In this document: positions 1 to 7,173 of the stretch, in pieces
Numbering within the stretch: the first letter of the stretch is position 1
Layout of the letters: every line of letters starts with the position of its first letter
From: Bacteroidales bacterium
Lineage (GTDB): Bacteria; Bacteroidota; Bacteroidia; Bacteroidales; UBA932
Direction of reading: 5' to 3'
DNA: 42,510 nt
NCBI GenBank assembly: GCA_017471085.1
Contig: JAFUWW010000013.1
Span: 1-42,510 of the forward strand
Made by a program: the position numbers and the translations under genes
Notes under the pieces: model-generated
Databases searched by the model: none
Seen by the model: the letters and a program-made list of their open reading frames with translations, nothing else
What the model was told of the DNA's origin: nothing

Positions 1-300
1 AACGAAACGGGCCCTAACGGCCAAGAACCTTGCCGTGTTGACAGCCGCAGGGCTTTCCAGGGCGGATTTCATGTCAACGCGGCAACGAAACAGACCCTAT
101 CGACCCAAAACCTTGCCGCGTTGACAACTGCAGCGCACTCCAGGGCCGATTTTGTGTCAACGAGGCAACGAAACGGGCCCTAACGGCCAAGAACCTTGCC
201 GCGTTGACGGCCGCAGGGCTCTCCAGGACCGATTTTGTGGCAACGCGGCAACAAAACGGGTCCTATCGACCCAAAACCTTGCCGCGTTGACGGACGCAGG
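1..300. repeat. 83-bp tandem repeat array, about 3.6 copies, with internal inverted repeats
   Basis: Units begin at 1, 84, 167 and 250, an exact 83-bp period; the last is cut off near 300 and the first may continue left of the window. Each full unit holds a 13-bp arm (consensus TTGCCGCGTTGAC; 30-42, 113-125, 196-208, 279-291) and its reverse complement 30 bp later (73-85, 156-168, 239-251), with at most one or two mismatches per pair. Units 1 and 3 resemble each other more than 2 and 4, so there is also a 166-bp higher-order period. A small second stem lies between arms: GGCC-CTAAC-GGCC in units 1 and 3, GGGTC-CTATC-GACCC in unit 4, broken in unit 2. No convincing protein is encoded. Function unknown. 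Confidence 0.9.
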
Positions 301-305
301 TACTC

Positions 306-617
306 AAGTAACTGTATTACTGCATGAGGAGGGTCTCGTATCCTTGAAAGTCCAGCATGTGGATGGCTCCAAGATGGAATCCGATGCCAACAAGTACACT
401 TTCAGGCAGAAGGCTACCGGAACCTAACAAAGCAAAAATACGGGAGGTGCTTGCGCAGGCTGAGAGAGCGCTTGAAACAAAGCTCGAGGAACAGGACACT
501 GATAAACTTCTATCTGCGGTTCAGAAGCAAGAGCGCACCGACCGGATCCTTGAAAGGCGGAATGAAGACAAGGAGACGTTGACAAAAAAGCGGAAAGCCA
601 CCAGGCAGATATCCGGG
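306..617 (+). pseudogene. Remnant of an IS1182-type transposase, frameshifted
   Basis: The first reading frame (about 306-420) gives a segment containing VQHVDGSKMESDANKYTF, which closely resembles the conserved 'DGTK-E-NANKYTF' block of IS1182-group DDE transposases, preceded by a typical LLHEEGLVSL stretch. Just after it the reading continues one frame over (about 420-617) with a charged helical segment (NKAKIREVLAQAERALETKL onward) like the region that follows this block in the family. The frame change near 417-424 plus the missing N-terminal part and missing catalytic core show a dead fragment. It abuts the 83-bp repeat array on the left and the 3' end of an esterase on the right. No terminal inverted repeats or target duplication were found. 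The family assignment rests on motif recall, not a search. Confidence 0.6.
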
Positions 618-626
618 GAATCCGTA

Positions 627-1514
627 TTATTTCAAGACAACCTCCCGGAGCCATTTGTCCAGCTCCGCCGTCCATTCCTGCTTGTAGATAAACCTGTCGC
701 CGTTTCCCCAGCCGTGGCCGCCGATGGGATACAGGTGCAGGGAGGCGCTGACACCGTTGTCCAGCAGGGCCAGGTAATAGTTGATGAAATTGCGGACCGG
801 GACGGTATCGTCGTTGGTGGAGCCCATGATAAAGGCAGGCGGCGTATTGGGCGTTACCTGCTTTTCGTTGCTGTAGAGGTCGGTCAGTTCCTGGGAGGGA
901 TTCTCTCCCAGCAGGGACTGCCTGGAGCCAGCATGCGTGTAGGAGGGATCCATGGTAATAACCGGATAGAAGAGAATCTGGAAGTCCGGGCGGGAATCGG
1001 CCGTATAATGGGTGGCTGCGGTAGAAGCCAGATGGCCGCCGGCCGAAGCGCCGCCGATACCCACTTTGGCGGCACGGCCCAGGCTGCGAACCAGCCGGAT
1101 GGCCTCCTGGGCATCTTCCAGCGGGGCAGTTGTATATTTTCCGGCGGGCAGGCGGTACTGAAGCATATAGAAGTCTATGCCACGGGCATTGAACCAGGCT
1201 GCCAGATCGCGGCCTTCATTGTCCTGGGACTCGAACATATAGGCGCCGCCGGGACACTGGACCACCGCCACGCCGCAGGGGTTCTGGGCGGGATAGGCCT
1301 CCAGGAGAGCCTCGCTGAAGCGGCTGGCCATGGGGTTTCCGCTGACATCGTAGGCCGACGGAGTGCCGTCGGGCCAGAGTTTGAGGGTATCGGCCACCTG
1401 GATGCCGAAGGAGCGGAGCTGCTCCTTGGACATGGAACGCATAAAATCGGGAATCTGCGCCCAGGCAGTGCACGTTGCAAGGGCGGCGACCAAGGTCAAT
1501 AGAATCTTTCTCAT
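627..1514 (-). CDS. Secreted alpha/beta-hydrolase, probable acetyl (xylan) esterase
   Basis: A 295-residue protein starting at the ATG at 1514, chosen because MRKILLTLVAALATCTAWA is a clean Sec signal peptide; an in-frame ATG at 1535 would add seven atypical residues. The mature part is a single alpha/beta-hydrolase of the BD-FAE/acetylxylan esterase type. The oxyanion strand is followed by CPGGAY, the nucleophile elbow is GGASAGG (Ser157), acidic residues lie in the STNDDTVP loop, and the catalytic His is in GGHGWG near the C-terminus. Length is normal for the family. It likely removes O-acetyl groups from hemicellulose oligosaccharides in the periplasm or outside the cell; substrate is inferred. 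It is divergent from the two-domain esterase at 1628 and has a TATCTTTG box upstream (1537-1544, minus). Confidence 0.8.
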   Translation of the reverse strand: MRKILLTLVAALATCTAWAQIPDFMRSMSKEQLRSFGIQVADTLKLWPDGTPSAYDVSGNPMASRFSEALLEAYPAQNPCGVAVVQCPGGAYMFESQDNEGRDLAAWFNARGIDFYMLQYRLPAGKYTTAPLEDAQEAIRLVRSLGRAAKVGIGGASAGGHLASTAATHYTADSRPDFQILFYPVITMDPSYTHAGSRQSLLGENPSQELTDLYSNEKQVTPNTPPAFIMGSTNDDTVPVRNFINYYLALLDNGVSASLHLYPIGGHGWGNGDRFIYKQEWTAELDKWLREVVLK

Positions 1515-1536
1515 AAAACCAAATGTGTTTGTCATT

Positions 1537-1544
1537 CAAAGATA
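1537..1544 (-). promoter_or_regulatory. Bacteroidota -7 promoter box (TATCTTTG) for the esterase at 627-1514
   Basis: The box matches TAnnTTTG and lies 22 bp before the chosen start codon. A TTTG upstream is 23 bp away, slightly longer than usual, so only the -7 element is convincing. Confidence 0.5.
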
Positions 1545-1575
1545 CACTTTATTTGCAGCAAAAATGACAAAAACA

Positions 1576-1606
1576 TTGAAAAAAAGACATAGAATGACTA
1601 TCTTCG
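1576..1606 (+). promoter_or_regulatory. Bacteroidota-type promoter for the two-domain esterase
   Basis: TTG at 1576-1578 and TATCTTCG at 1599-1606 are separated by 20 bp, the spacing expected between -33 and -7 elements. The -7 box differs from TAnnTTTG at one base. The start codon is 21 bp further on. Confidence 0.5.
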
Positions 1607-1627
1607 CTTAGATATCATCTTTATACC

Positions 1628-3514
1628 ATGAAACGCATTCTCTTCTTTCTTGCTTTTTGGGCCTGCGCCACAGTCGGCTACGCCCAGACCGTCCACTCTC
1701 AAATCGTAGAAAACGGCGGAACGGGCCCTTACAAGGCCATTGTGGTGGGAGACGCCTCCTGCCCTGCCTTCACCATCTACCGGCCCCAGGACCTGGATGC
1801 CGCCGGGAAGCTTCCTGTCATCCTTTACGGGAACGGCGGCTGTGCCAACAGCACCGTGGAAATCCGCTTCTTCCTGAACGAGATCGCCTCTTACGGATAC
1901 CTGGCCGTCGGAATCGGCCCGTACGAGGAAGACGACCCCAATGCCAAGTGGAAAGACGTGCTGCTGGGCTCCTTCCCGGAAGGGAAAAAAGTAGTCCTGG
2001 CCAACGGGGAAGTGCTGCAGGCTCCCTCTCCGGATGAGATTCGTGCCCGCAACGAGGCCAATCGCAAACGGATGGAGGAAATGATGAAGGAACTCGAGAA
2101 GAATCCGGACGCACCGGTGAATTTCGCCAATGCCACCTCTGCCAGGCAGCTGCTGGAGGCCATGGACTGGCTCACGGAGCAGAACGCCAACCCGGCCTCG
2201 GAATACTATCATAAGCTGAACCTGGACAAAGTGGCGGCCATGGGGCACTCCTGCGGCGGCAGCCAGGTGCTGGGGATCGCCCACGACCCGCGCATCAAAA
2301 CCGGCATCATGCTCAATTCCGGTATCGGTGACATGGAAATGCAGGGAGCCACCAAGGAGACCCTGGAGAACCTTCACATGCCCATGCTGTACCTGATCGG
2401 CGGCCCCTCGGATGTGGCCTTCCCCAATTCGGCCCTGGACTTCCAGCGCATCAAGAACGTTCCGGTGGTGATGATCAACACCACGGACGGCCATCTGGCC
2501 ACGTTCTATGAGAAGAGCGGCGGCGCTTACGCCGTGACCGCGCGCAAATGGCTGGACTGGCAGCTCAAGGGAGACAATTCCCAGGCGCCCTTCTTCCTGG
2601 ACGACGCCGTCCTGCACGAGGCCCAGCCCACCTGGAACGTAGACCGCAAGAACTGGACGCCGGCCGGTCCCGCCCGCAACCCGGGCATGCGCCAGATGTC
2701 CCGCGAAGAGATGGAGGAGATGTTCCGCCGGATGAACACCCCGCCCTCGGACCCGACCTATAAAGTAGAAAAGAGGAGCTGCACCAGCGCCGGCAACAAA
2801 ATCTACGGAGAAGCCTTCATCCCCGTCGCGCCCGGCAAGCACCCCGCCGTTATCCTCTCCCATGGCTACGGCGGCACCCACAGCGGCTTCTATGCCCTGG
2901 CCGACAAACTGGCCAAAGCCGGTTATGTGGCCTACTGCTATGATTTCGCCGGCGGATCGCCCCGCAGCCAGAGCGAAGGCCGCACGGAAGACATGTCCAT
3001 CCTCACCGAGCGGAAAAACCTGGAAGACGTGCTGGAGCTGGTGCGCAGCTGGGACTGCGTGGACAAGAAGAATGTCTTCCTGCTGGGCGAAAGCCAGGGA
3101 GGCTGCGTGAGCGCCATCACCGCTCCGTATGTGAAGAAGAAGATCAACGCCATCCTACTCACCTACCCCGCCCTCTGCATCGCGGATGACGGCTATGCCC
3201 TGTACCCCACCCTGGCCGATGTCCCCGAGACCGTCAACTTCATGAACATGAATATCGGTAAAACCTATTACGAGCTGTTCTACAAAGGGTACGACATCTA
3301 CAAGGAACTCGCCGGCTACCAGGGTGAGGTGCTCATTGTCCATGGCACGGAAGACACCCTTGTCAAGCCGGAATACTCCGCCAAGGCCTCCAACCTGTAC
3401 AAGAATTGCGAGCTGCACCTGATCTTCGGCGCCGGCCACGGCTTCCGCGCCCCCGAGCAGGTGGAACTATACCACGGCTACGTGATGGACTTCCTGCAGC
3501 GCCATCTTAAATAA
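1628..3514 (+). CDS. Secreted double-headed alpha/beta-hydrolase (two esterase domains)
   Basis: A 628-residue protein with a signal peptide (MKRILFFLAFWACATVGYAQ). Domain 1 (about 30-312) resembles cutinase/chlorophyllase-type hydrolases: an oxyanion segment YGNGGC near 68, nucleophile elbow GHSCGG with Ser208, and a late His in TTDGHLATF. After a charged linker (about 335-380, rich in Arg, Met and Glu) domain 2 (about 380-628) resembles the Est1E feruloyl/acyl esterase group: HGYGG oxyanion loop near 412, GESQGG with Ser489, HGTED with Asp576 and GAGHGF with His604. Both heads keep plausible catalytic triads, so the enzyme may remove two different ester groups from one polysaccharide. Substrates are inferred from family and neighbours. 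The gene is divergent from a one-domain esterase and convergent with the C69 peptidase gene. Confidence 0.85.
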   Translation: MKRILFFLAFWACATVGYAQTVHSQIVENGGTGPYKAIVVGDASCPAFTIYRPQDLDAAGKLPVILYGNGGCANSTVEIRFFLNEIASYGYLAVGIGPYEEDDPNAKWKDVLLGSFPEGKKVVLANGEVLQAPSPDEIRARNEANRKRMEEMMKELEKNPDAPVNFANATSARQLLEAMDWLTEQNANPASEYYHKLNLDKVAAMGHSCGGSQVLGIAHDPRIKTGIMLNSGIGDMEMQGATKETLENLHMPMLYLIGGPSDVAFPNSALDFQRIKNVPVVMINTTDGHLATFYEKSGGAYAVTARKWLDWQLKGDNSQAPFFLDDAVLHEAQPTWNVDRKNWTPAGPARNPGMRQMSREEMEEMFRRMNTPPSDPTYKVEKRSCTSAGNKIYGEAFIPVAPGKHPAVILSHGYGGTHSGFYALADKLAKAGYVAYCYDFAGGSPRSQSEGRTEDMSILTERKNLEDVLELVRSWDCVDKKNVFLLGESQGGCVSAITAPYVKKKINAILLTYPALCIADDGYALYPTLADVPETVNFMNMNIGKTYYELFYKGYDIYKELAGYQGEVLIVHGTEDTLVKPEYSAKASNLYKNCELHLIFGAGHGFRAPEQVELYHGYVMDFLQRHLK

Positions 3515-3519
3515 AGGCC

Positions 3520-3629
3520 CTGCAGCACTTACATTCCTGTCTCACAACATTTTACGCATTTATTGGTGCACGAAAAATTGCACCAATAAATGCGTAAAAA
3601 ATTAATAATCAAATAGATAAGTGCTGCAG
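3520..3629. repeat. Nested perfect inverted repeats between convergent genes (terminator or small mobile element)
   Basis: The inner repeat has 21-bp perfectly complementary arms at 3550-3570 and 3579-3599 around an 8-base loop, with runs of T and A at the arm ends. An outer 12-bp perfect repeat (CTGCAGCACTTA / TAAGTGCTGCAG) lies at 3520-3531 and 3618-3629. The element fills nearly the whole space between the stop codons at 3514 and 3631. The inner stem could terminate transcription from both sides, but it is AT-rich and unusually long and perfect; the outer arms could be ends of a tiny non-autonomous element. Confidence 0.8.
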
Positions 3630-3630
3630 A

Positions 3631-5301
3631 TTACTGCTCCGGATTCACGTAACGGTTCCCGGTCTCTGCCTTCACCGCATCGATAAACGCGGGAGCGTAG
3701 GCCGGAGAGGTGCGGCGGCCGGCCACCACCACGCCATTCTCGCTGGGCTGCATGATCTGGTCGTTGTGCTTCACGATCAGAAGTTTGGCCAGCTTGTCCC
3801 AGCGTTTCATCATCATGTCCGTATAGGTCTCCGTCTTGGCGGTGAGGTAATCGACCCGGTCGCTGCGAGTCATCTTGGCGGCGCGATCCTCCACTTCTTT
3901 CTGGTCTTCGGCGTAGAAGTCTTCCAACTCGCTCTGGGCTTCGCGGAGGTCTCCGATCATGGCGCTCCAGCGGGGATACACCATGTTGGCCACGAAATTG
4001 CACATCCAGAAGGCGCTCTCTGTGGAGAATTCGCGGATGTTGTTGTTCTCCCTGCGGAAAGGCTCCGGGACGCGGTTGATGCCACAGTATACAGGGACAT
4101 AGGCCACCATCGTGGCATCGTCCATGTTGAAATAAGTGACGCCGCCCACTTCGTCGGGCAGCCAGTCACGCATCTGGCACACCATGGTCATGCCGCTCTG
4201 CTGACAGCCGATGGGGCGTTCGCGGAACATCTTGGTGCCGTCGGAAGCCTCAAAATTCACGGGCTGGTTGCGATAGGGAGATGCCCAGGGACCGGCGCTC
4301 AAGTCAGCGGTCATATCCAGGGCGGTACCCTCATAGTGGTCGCGCATGTCGGCCATCAGGTCGCGGACGCTCAGGGGTTTGTCGGGCTTGATCCAGAGGG
4401 GAAGATGGTCCATCTCGGACATGTCTCCGTTGATGAAGGGCAGGTAGCTGTCGATCTCGTCAGTATTGTAATGACGGCGGTAGAAGGTCCAGACGCGGGC
4501 CTCGCAGTAACGGATCTTGCTGAAGCTCATGGGGCCGTAAGCCTCGCGGAAGCTGAAGTCCTTGTCGGCACCGTCAAAATAACCCATCTCACGCGCAAAG
4601 GAAATGACATCGGCCGAATACATGCAGTCGCCGTCCGGAGTGATGCAGAAACCCAGTTTCTTGTCGGCCTTCCGGGTCTGGGGGAACTGCTGGATGCGGC
4701 TGGAGTTGGCATAGGCGGTGATGCAGTCGTCCGGAACGCGGAGGGCCACCCAGACGGCCCCTTTGCGGCCTTTTCCCTTGCCGATGAGTTCCATGATCCA
4801 GGCTTCGTCCTTGTCGCAGACGGCGAAGGACTCGCCGGTCTCGTTATAACCGTACTGCTGCACCAGCTGGTGCATGACGGCGATGGCCTCACGGGCGGTG
4901 GTGCTCCGCTGGAGGGCCAGGTGCATCAGGGTGAAATAGTCCAGGTATCCCTCGCGGTTCTGGAGCTCCTCGCGGCCGCCCCAGGTGGTTTCCACGATGG
5001 TGACCTGATGGTCGTTCATCAGGCCGGCCACGCCATAGGTATAGGAGGCCTGGGCTACCAGGCGTTCCGCCTCGGTGGCAGGGCCCCAGCCCCGCACGGA
5101 AATCATTTCACCGTCCGGATGCAGGCCGGGCTGCGAAACGGTCAGCGGAGAAGCGAAACCGAAGCCGTCGCAGTTGTAGGTACACATTACACTCCCGTCT
5201 ACGGAAGCTTTTTTGCCGACGATGAGGTTGGTGCAGGCGTCCGTGGGGAGAGAAGACGCTGCAAGGAGGGTGGCGAAAGCCAGGGTAAGAATACGTTTCA
5301 T
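3631..5301 (-). CDS. Secreted C69-family dipeptidase (Ntn-hydrolase)
   Basis: A 556-residue protein starting at 5301 (MKRILTLAFATLLAASS signal); an in-frame ATG at 5319 is less likely. Directly after the signal is DACTNLIVGKKASVDGS, the hallmark start of peptidase family C69, in which the Cys (Cys23) becomes the N-terminal nucleophile after processing. Other family features are WGPATEAERL, TWGGREEL, and GESFAVCDKDEAWIMEL followed by a chaperone-like GKGRKGAVWVALRVPD segment. Length matches Bacteroidota members (about 540-560). It should hydrolyse dipeptides in the periplasm, possibly from peptidoglycan or dietary peptides. It lies 61 bp downstream of the LytTR regulator on the same strand, but TATATTTG at 5319-5326 suggests it also has its own promoter. 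Confidence 0.88.
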   Translation of the reverse strand: MKRILTLAFATLLAASSLPTDACTNLIVGKKASVDGSVMCTYNCDGFGFASPLTVSQPGLHPDGEMISVRGWGPATEAERLVAQASYTYGVAGLMNDHQVTIVETTWGGREELQNREGYLDYFTLMHLALQRSTTAREAIAVMHQLVQQYGYNETGESFAVCDKDEAWIMELIGKGKGRKGAVWVALRVPDDCITAYANSSRIQQFPQTRKADKKLGFCITPDGDCMYSADVISFAREMGYFDGADKDFSFREAYGPMSFSKIRYCEARVWTFYRRHYNTDEIDSYLPFINGDMSEMDHLPLWIKPDKPLSVRDLMADMRDHYEGTALDMTADLSAGPWASPYRNQPVNFEASDGTKMFRERPIGCQQSGMTMVCQMRDWLPDEVGGVTYFNMDDATMVAYVPVYCGINRVPEPFRRENNNIREFSTESAFWMCNFVANMVYPRWSAMIGDLREAQSELEDFYAEDQKEVEDRAAKMTRSDRVDYLTAKTETYTDMMMKRWDKLAKLLIVKHNDQIMQPSENGVVVAGRRTSPAYAPAFIDAVKAETGNRYVNPEQ

Positions 5302-5318
5302 ATAGCAGACAGTTTTCA

Positions 5319-5326
5319 CAAATATA
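5319..5326 (-). promoter_or_regulatory. -7 promoter box (TATATTTG) before the C69 dipeptidase
   Basis: Matches TAnnTTTG and lies 17 bp upstream of the chosen ATG at 5301. No clear -33 TTTG was found at 19-21 bp, so the promoter may be weak or activator-dependent. Confidence 0.4.
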
Positions 5327-5362
5327 AAGAAAAATTGCAGAAACTGTATGCTCTTCCGGGCA

Positions 5363-6103
5363 TTATCCCAAAGAATGCTCTTTCAAATAGGCGTCGAAGG
5401 CGGGCCTGCAGGCTTCCGAAACATGCAGGAGGGCGTCCCCCACCTTGATATCGCCCGACGGCGTGGCACTGGAAATATGCTCCAGGGAGACGATGAAAGA
5501 GCGGTGGATGCGCATGAATGCAGCGGAAGGGAGCATTTCCTCGGCGGCCTTCATGGTAAGATGCGTCACCAGCGGGGAACGGGCCGATGCCAGATGGAAC
5601 ATCACATAGTCCCGCATGCCCTCTACATACTGGACATCGGACAGTTCCACCTTCCGCAAGGCACCGTCCACCTTGATGAAAACCGATGATTTCTCCTGTC
5701 CGGAAGAGACGGGAGCCTGGGCCTGCGCGGCCGACTCCTTGAGCGAAAACCATTCCCGGGCTTTCTCGGCCGCCTCCAGGAACTTCTGGTACCGGACGGG
5801 TTTCAGGAGGAAATCCAGGGCGCTCACCTCGTAACTTTCAAAGGCATACTGCTTGAAAGCGGTGGTGAAGATAATGCGGGTTTCCTGCGGCACCATCCGG
5901 GAAAGCTCCATTCCGTCCAGGTCGGGCATCTGGATGTCCAGGAACACCAGCTCGGGCTGCCTCGTCTTGATGGCCGACAAAGCCTCTACGGGGTCGTTGA
6001 AAGAAGCTTCCAGATCCAGAAAAGGAGTGCGCGCGATAAATCCCTCCAGCATCTTGATCGCCAGAGGTTCATCGTCAACGACTATGCAGCGAAGCTTGTT
6101 CAT
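5363..6103 (-). CDS. LytTR-family response regulator
   Basis: A 246-residue cytoplasmic regulator. The receiver domain (about 3-120) has the acidic pair in VVDDEP, phospho-acceptor Asp56 in LVFLDIQMPDLDG, FTTAF for the conserved Thr, and the switch Lys in LLKPVRY. After an Ala/Gln/Ser linker (about 125-142) comes a LytTR DNA-binding domain (about 143-246) containing FIKVDGALRKVEL, YVEGMRDYVMFHL and FMRIHRSFIVSLEHI. LytTR domains bind DNA with beta-strands rather than a helix-turn-helix. The start overlaps the kinase stop by 4 bp (ATGA), so the two are translationally coupled and clearly partners. Targets cannot be told from sequence; the adjacent outer-membrane barrel and peptidase genes are natural candidates. 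Confidence 0.93.
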   Translation of the reverse strand: MNKLRCIVVDDEPLAIKMLEGFIARTPFLDLEASFNDPVEALSAIKTRQPELVFLDIQMPDLDGMELSRMVPQETRIIFTTAFKQYAFESYEVSALDFLLKPVRYQKFLEAAEKAREWFSLKESAAQAQAPVSSGQEKSSVFIKVDGALRKVELSDVQYVEGMRDYVMFHLASARSPLVTHLTMKAAEEMLPSAAFMRIHRSFIVSLEHISSATPSGDIKVGDALLHVSEACRPAFDAYLKEHSLG

Positions 6104-7152
6104 GCCAGGTCCAGGGTAACTTCTACAGAATAAGTGCCGTCACCGGCGTTTTGCGAATAGGTGTATTTCCCGGGATACAGCAGCTCCAGGCGGCGCTTCA
6201 TGTTTTCCAGGCCGATGCCGGAGCCGATATGGTCGCTTCCCTGCTTTTCGAAGAGAGAATTTTCGCAGCGGAACACCAGGCGTCCCCCCTCTTCGTGCAT
6301 CGACACGTTTACGAAAGAAGGATAGCGGGCGTTCACCCCATGCTTGAAGGCATTCTCCACCAGGGAGATGAACAGCAGAGGAGCCACTTCCATGTGCCCC
6401 TGGGGCACTTCAAGGTCTTTGGTCACCTGGGTGAGATCGTTGCAGCGGAGGGCCATCAGGTCGATGTAATTGTTCATGAAGTCCACCTCGGAAGCGACCG
6501 GCACGGTAACGGCCTCGCTGTCATAGAGCGCGTACCGGAGCAAGTCGCTCAGCTGGCCGATGCTCTCCTGCGCCTTGTCCGGGTCTATCTGGGTAAGGGA
6601 GGAGATGTTGTTCAGGGTATTGAACAGGAAATGCGGGTTCAGCTGGCTCTTGAGCCAGGTAAGTTCCGCCTCCGTGCTCTTCCGCCGCTCCTCCTGCATC
6701 TGTTTTTCCAAGTTGTTCATCCGCATCACGTACCGGAGCCCTGTCGCCAACAGGATGACAATGGACATCATGAACAGGGAGGCGACCACGCCTATGGCAA
6801 AAAAGGCCCACACACTTCCTCGTCCGAAAGCATCGATCACCTCTGCGGGAACCTGGCCCCGGGGATAGAACATATACATGTTCCAGAACACCATGACAAA
6901 GCCGTTCACTGCCCAGAACACCCATTTCCGGCTGTCGAACAGGAAGCGGGGAATCAGGTAATAGTAATTCAGACAGTAAAGCAGGAAGAGCGGAAGCAGG
7001 GCTCTCAGGGCACCGGAAAGGATGTTCACCGACTGCTTGAAATTTCCGGTCATACTGAAATTGATCACGGCCGGAACAAAAAAGACACCCACCCAGACAA
7101 TGAGCTGGGTGGTGTCCAGAATATAGTTTCGTTTACTGCTTTTCTCTGCCAT
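6100..7152 (-). CDS. LytS-type sensor histidine kinase (His_kinase family)
   Basis: A 350-residue inner-membrane kinase. Four hydrophobic segments lie at about 17-34, 50-70, 77-95 and 113-142, followed by a short coiled-coil (about 145-165). The phospho-acceptor region SQLNPHFLFNTLNNISSL places the His at 174, typical of the His_kinase (PF06580) class. The ATPase part has LVENAFKHG (N box) and GSGIGLENMKRRLELLYP (G box). There is no large periplasmic sensor domain, so the signal is probably sensed within the membrane or through a partner. The gene starts 21 bp after the end of the outer-membrane barrel gene and overlaps the LytTR regulator by 4 bp, indicating one transcript. Confidence 0.93.
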   Translation of the reverse strand: MAEKSSKRNYILDTTQLIVWVGVFFVPAVINFSMTGNFKQSVNILSGALRALLPLFLLYCLNYYYLIPRFLFDSRKWVFWAVNGFVMVFWNMYMFYPRGQVPAEVIDAFGRGSVWAFFAIGVVASLFMMSIVILLATGLRYVMRMNNLEKQMQEERRKSTEAELTWLKSQLNPHFLFNTLNNISSLTQIDPDKAQESIGQLSDLLRYALYDSEAVTVPVASEVDFMNNYIDLMALRCNDLTQVTKDLEVPQGHMEVAPLLFISLVENAFKHGVNARYPSFVNVSMHEEGGRLVFRCENSLFEKQGSDHIGSGIGLENMKRRLELLYPGKYTYSQNAGDGTYSVEVTLDLA

Positions 7153-7173
7153 CGTACAAATGTAGCAATTTTT

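Noticed and set aside
1..300. CRISPR array
   Set aside because: The repeats are 83 bp, contiguous and without unique spacers, and no cas gene is near.
357..1502. Long plus-strand open frame opposite the first esterase
   Set aside because: Only its first 87 codons are meaningful (transposase remnant); the rest is antisense to a gene with signal peptide and catalytic motifs.
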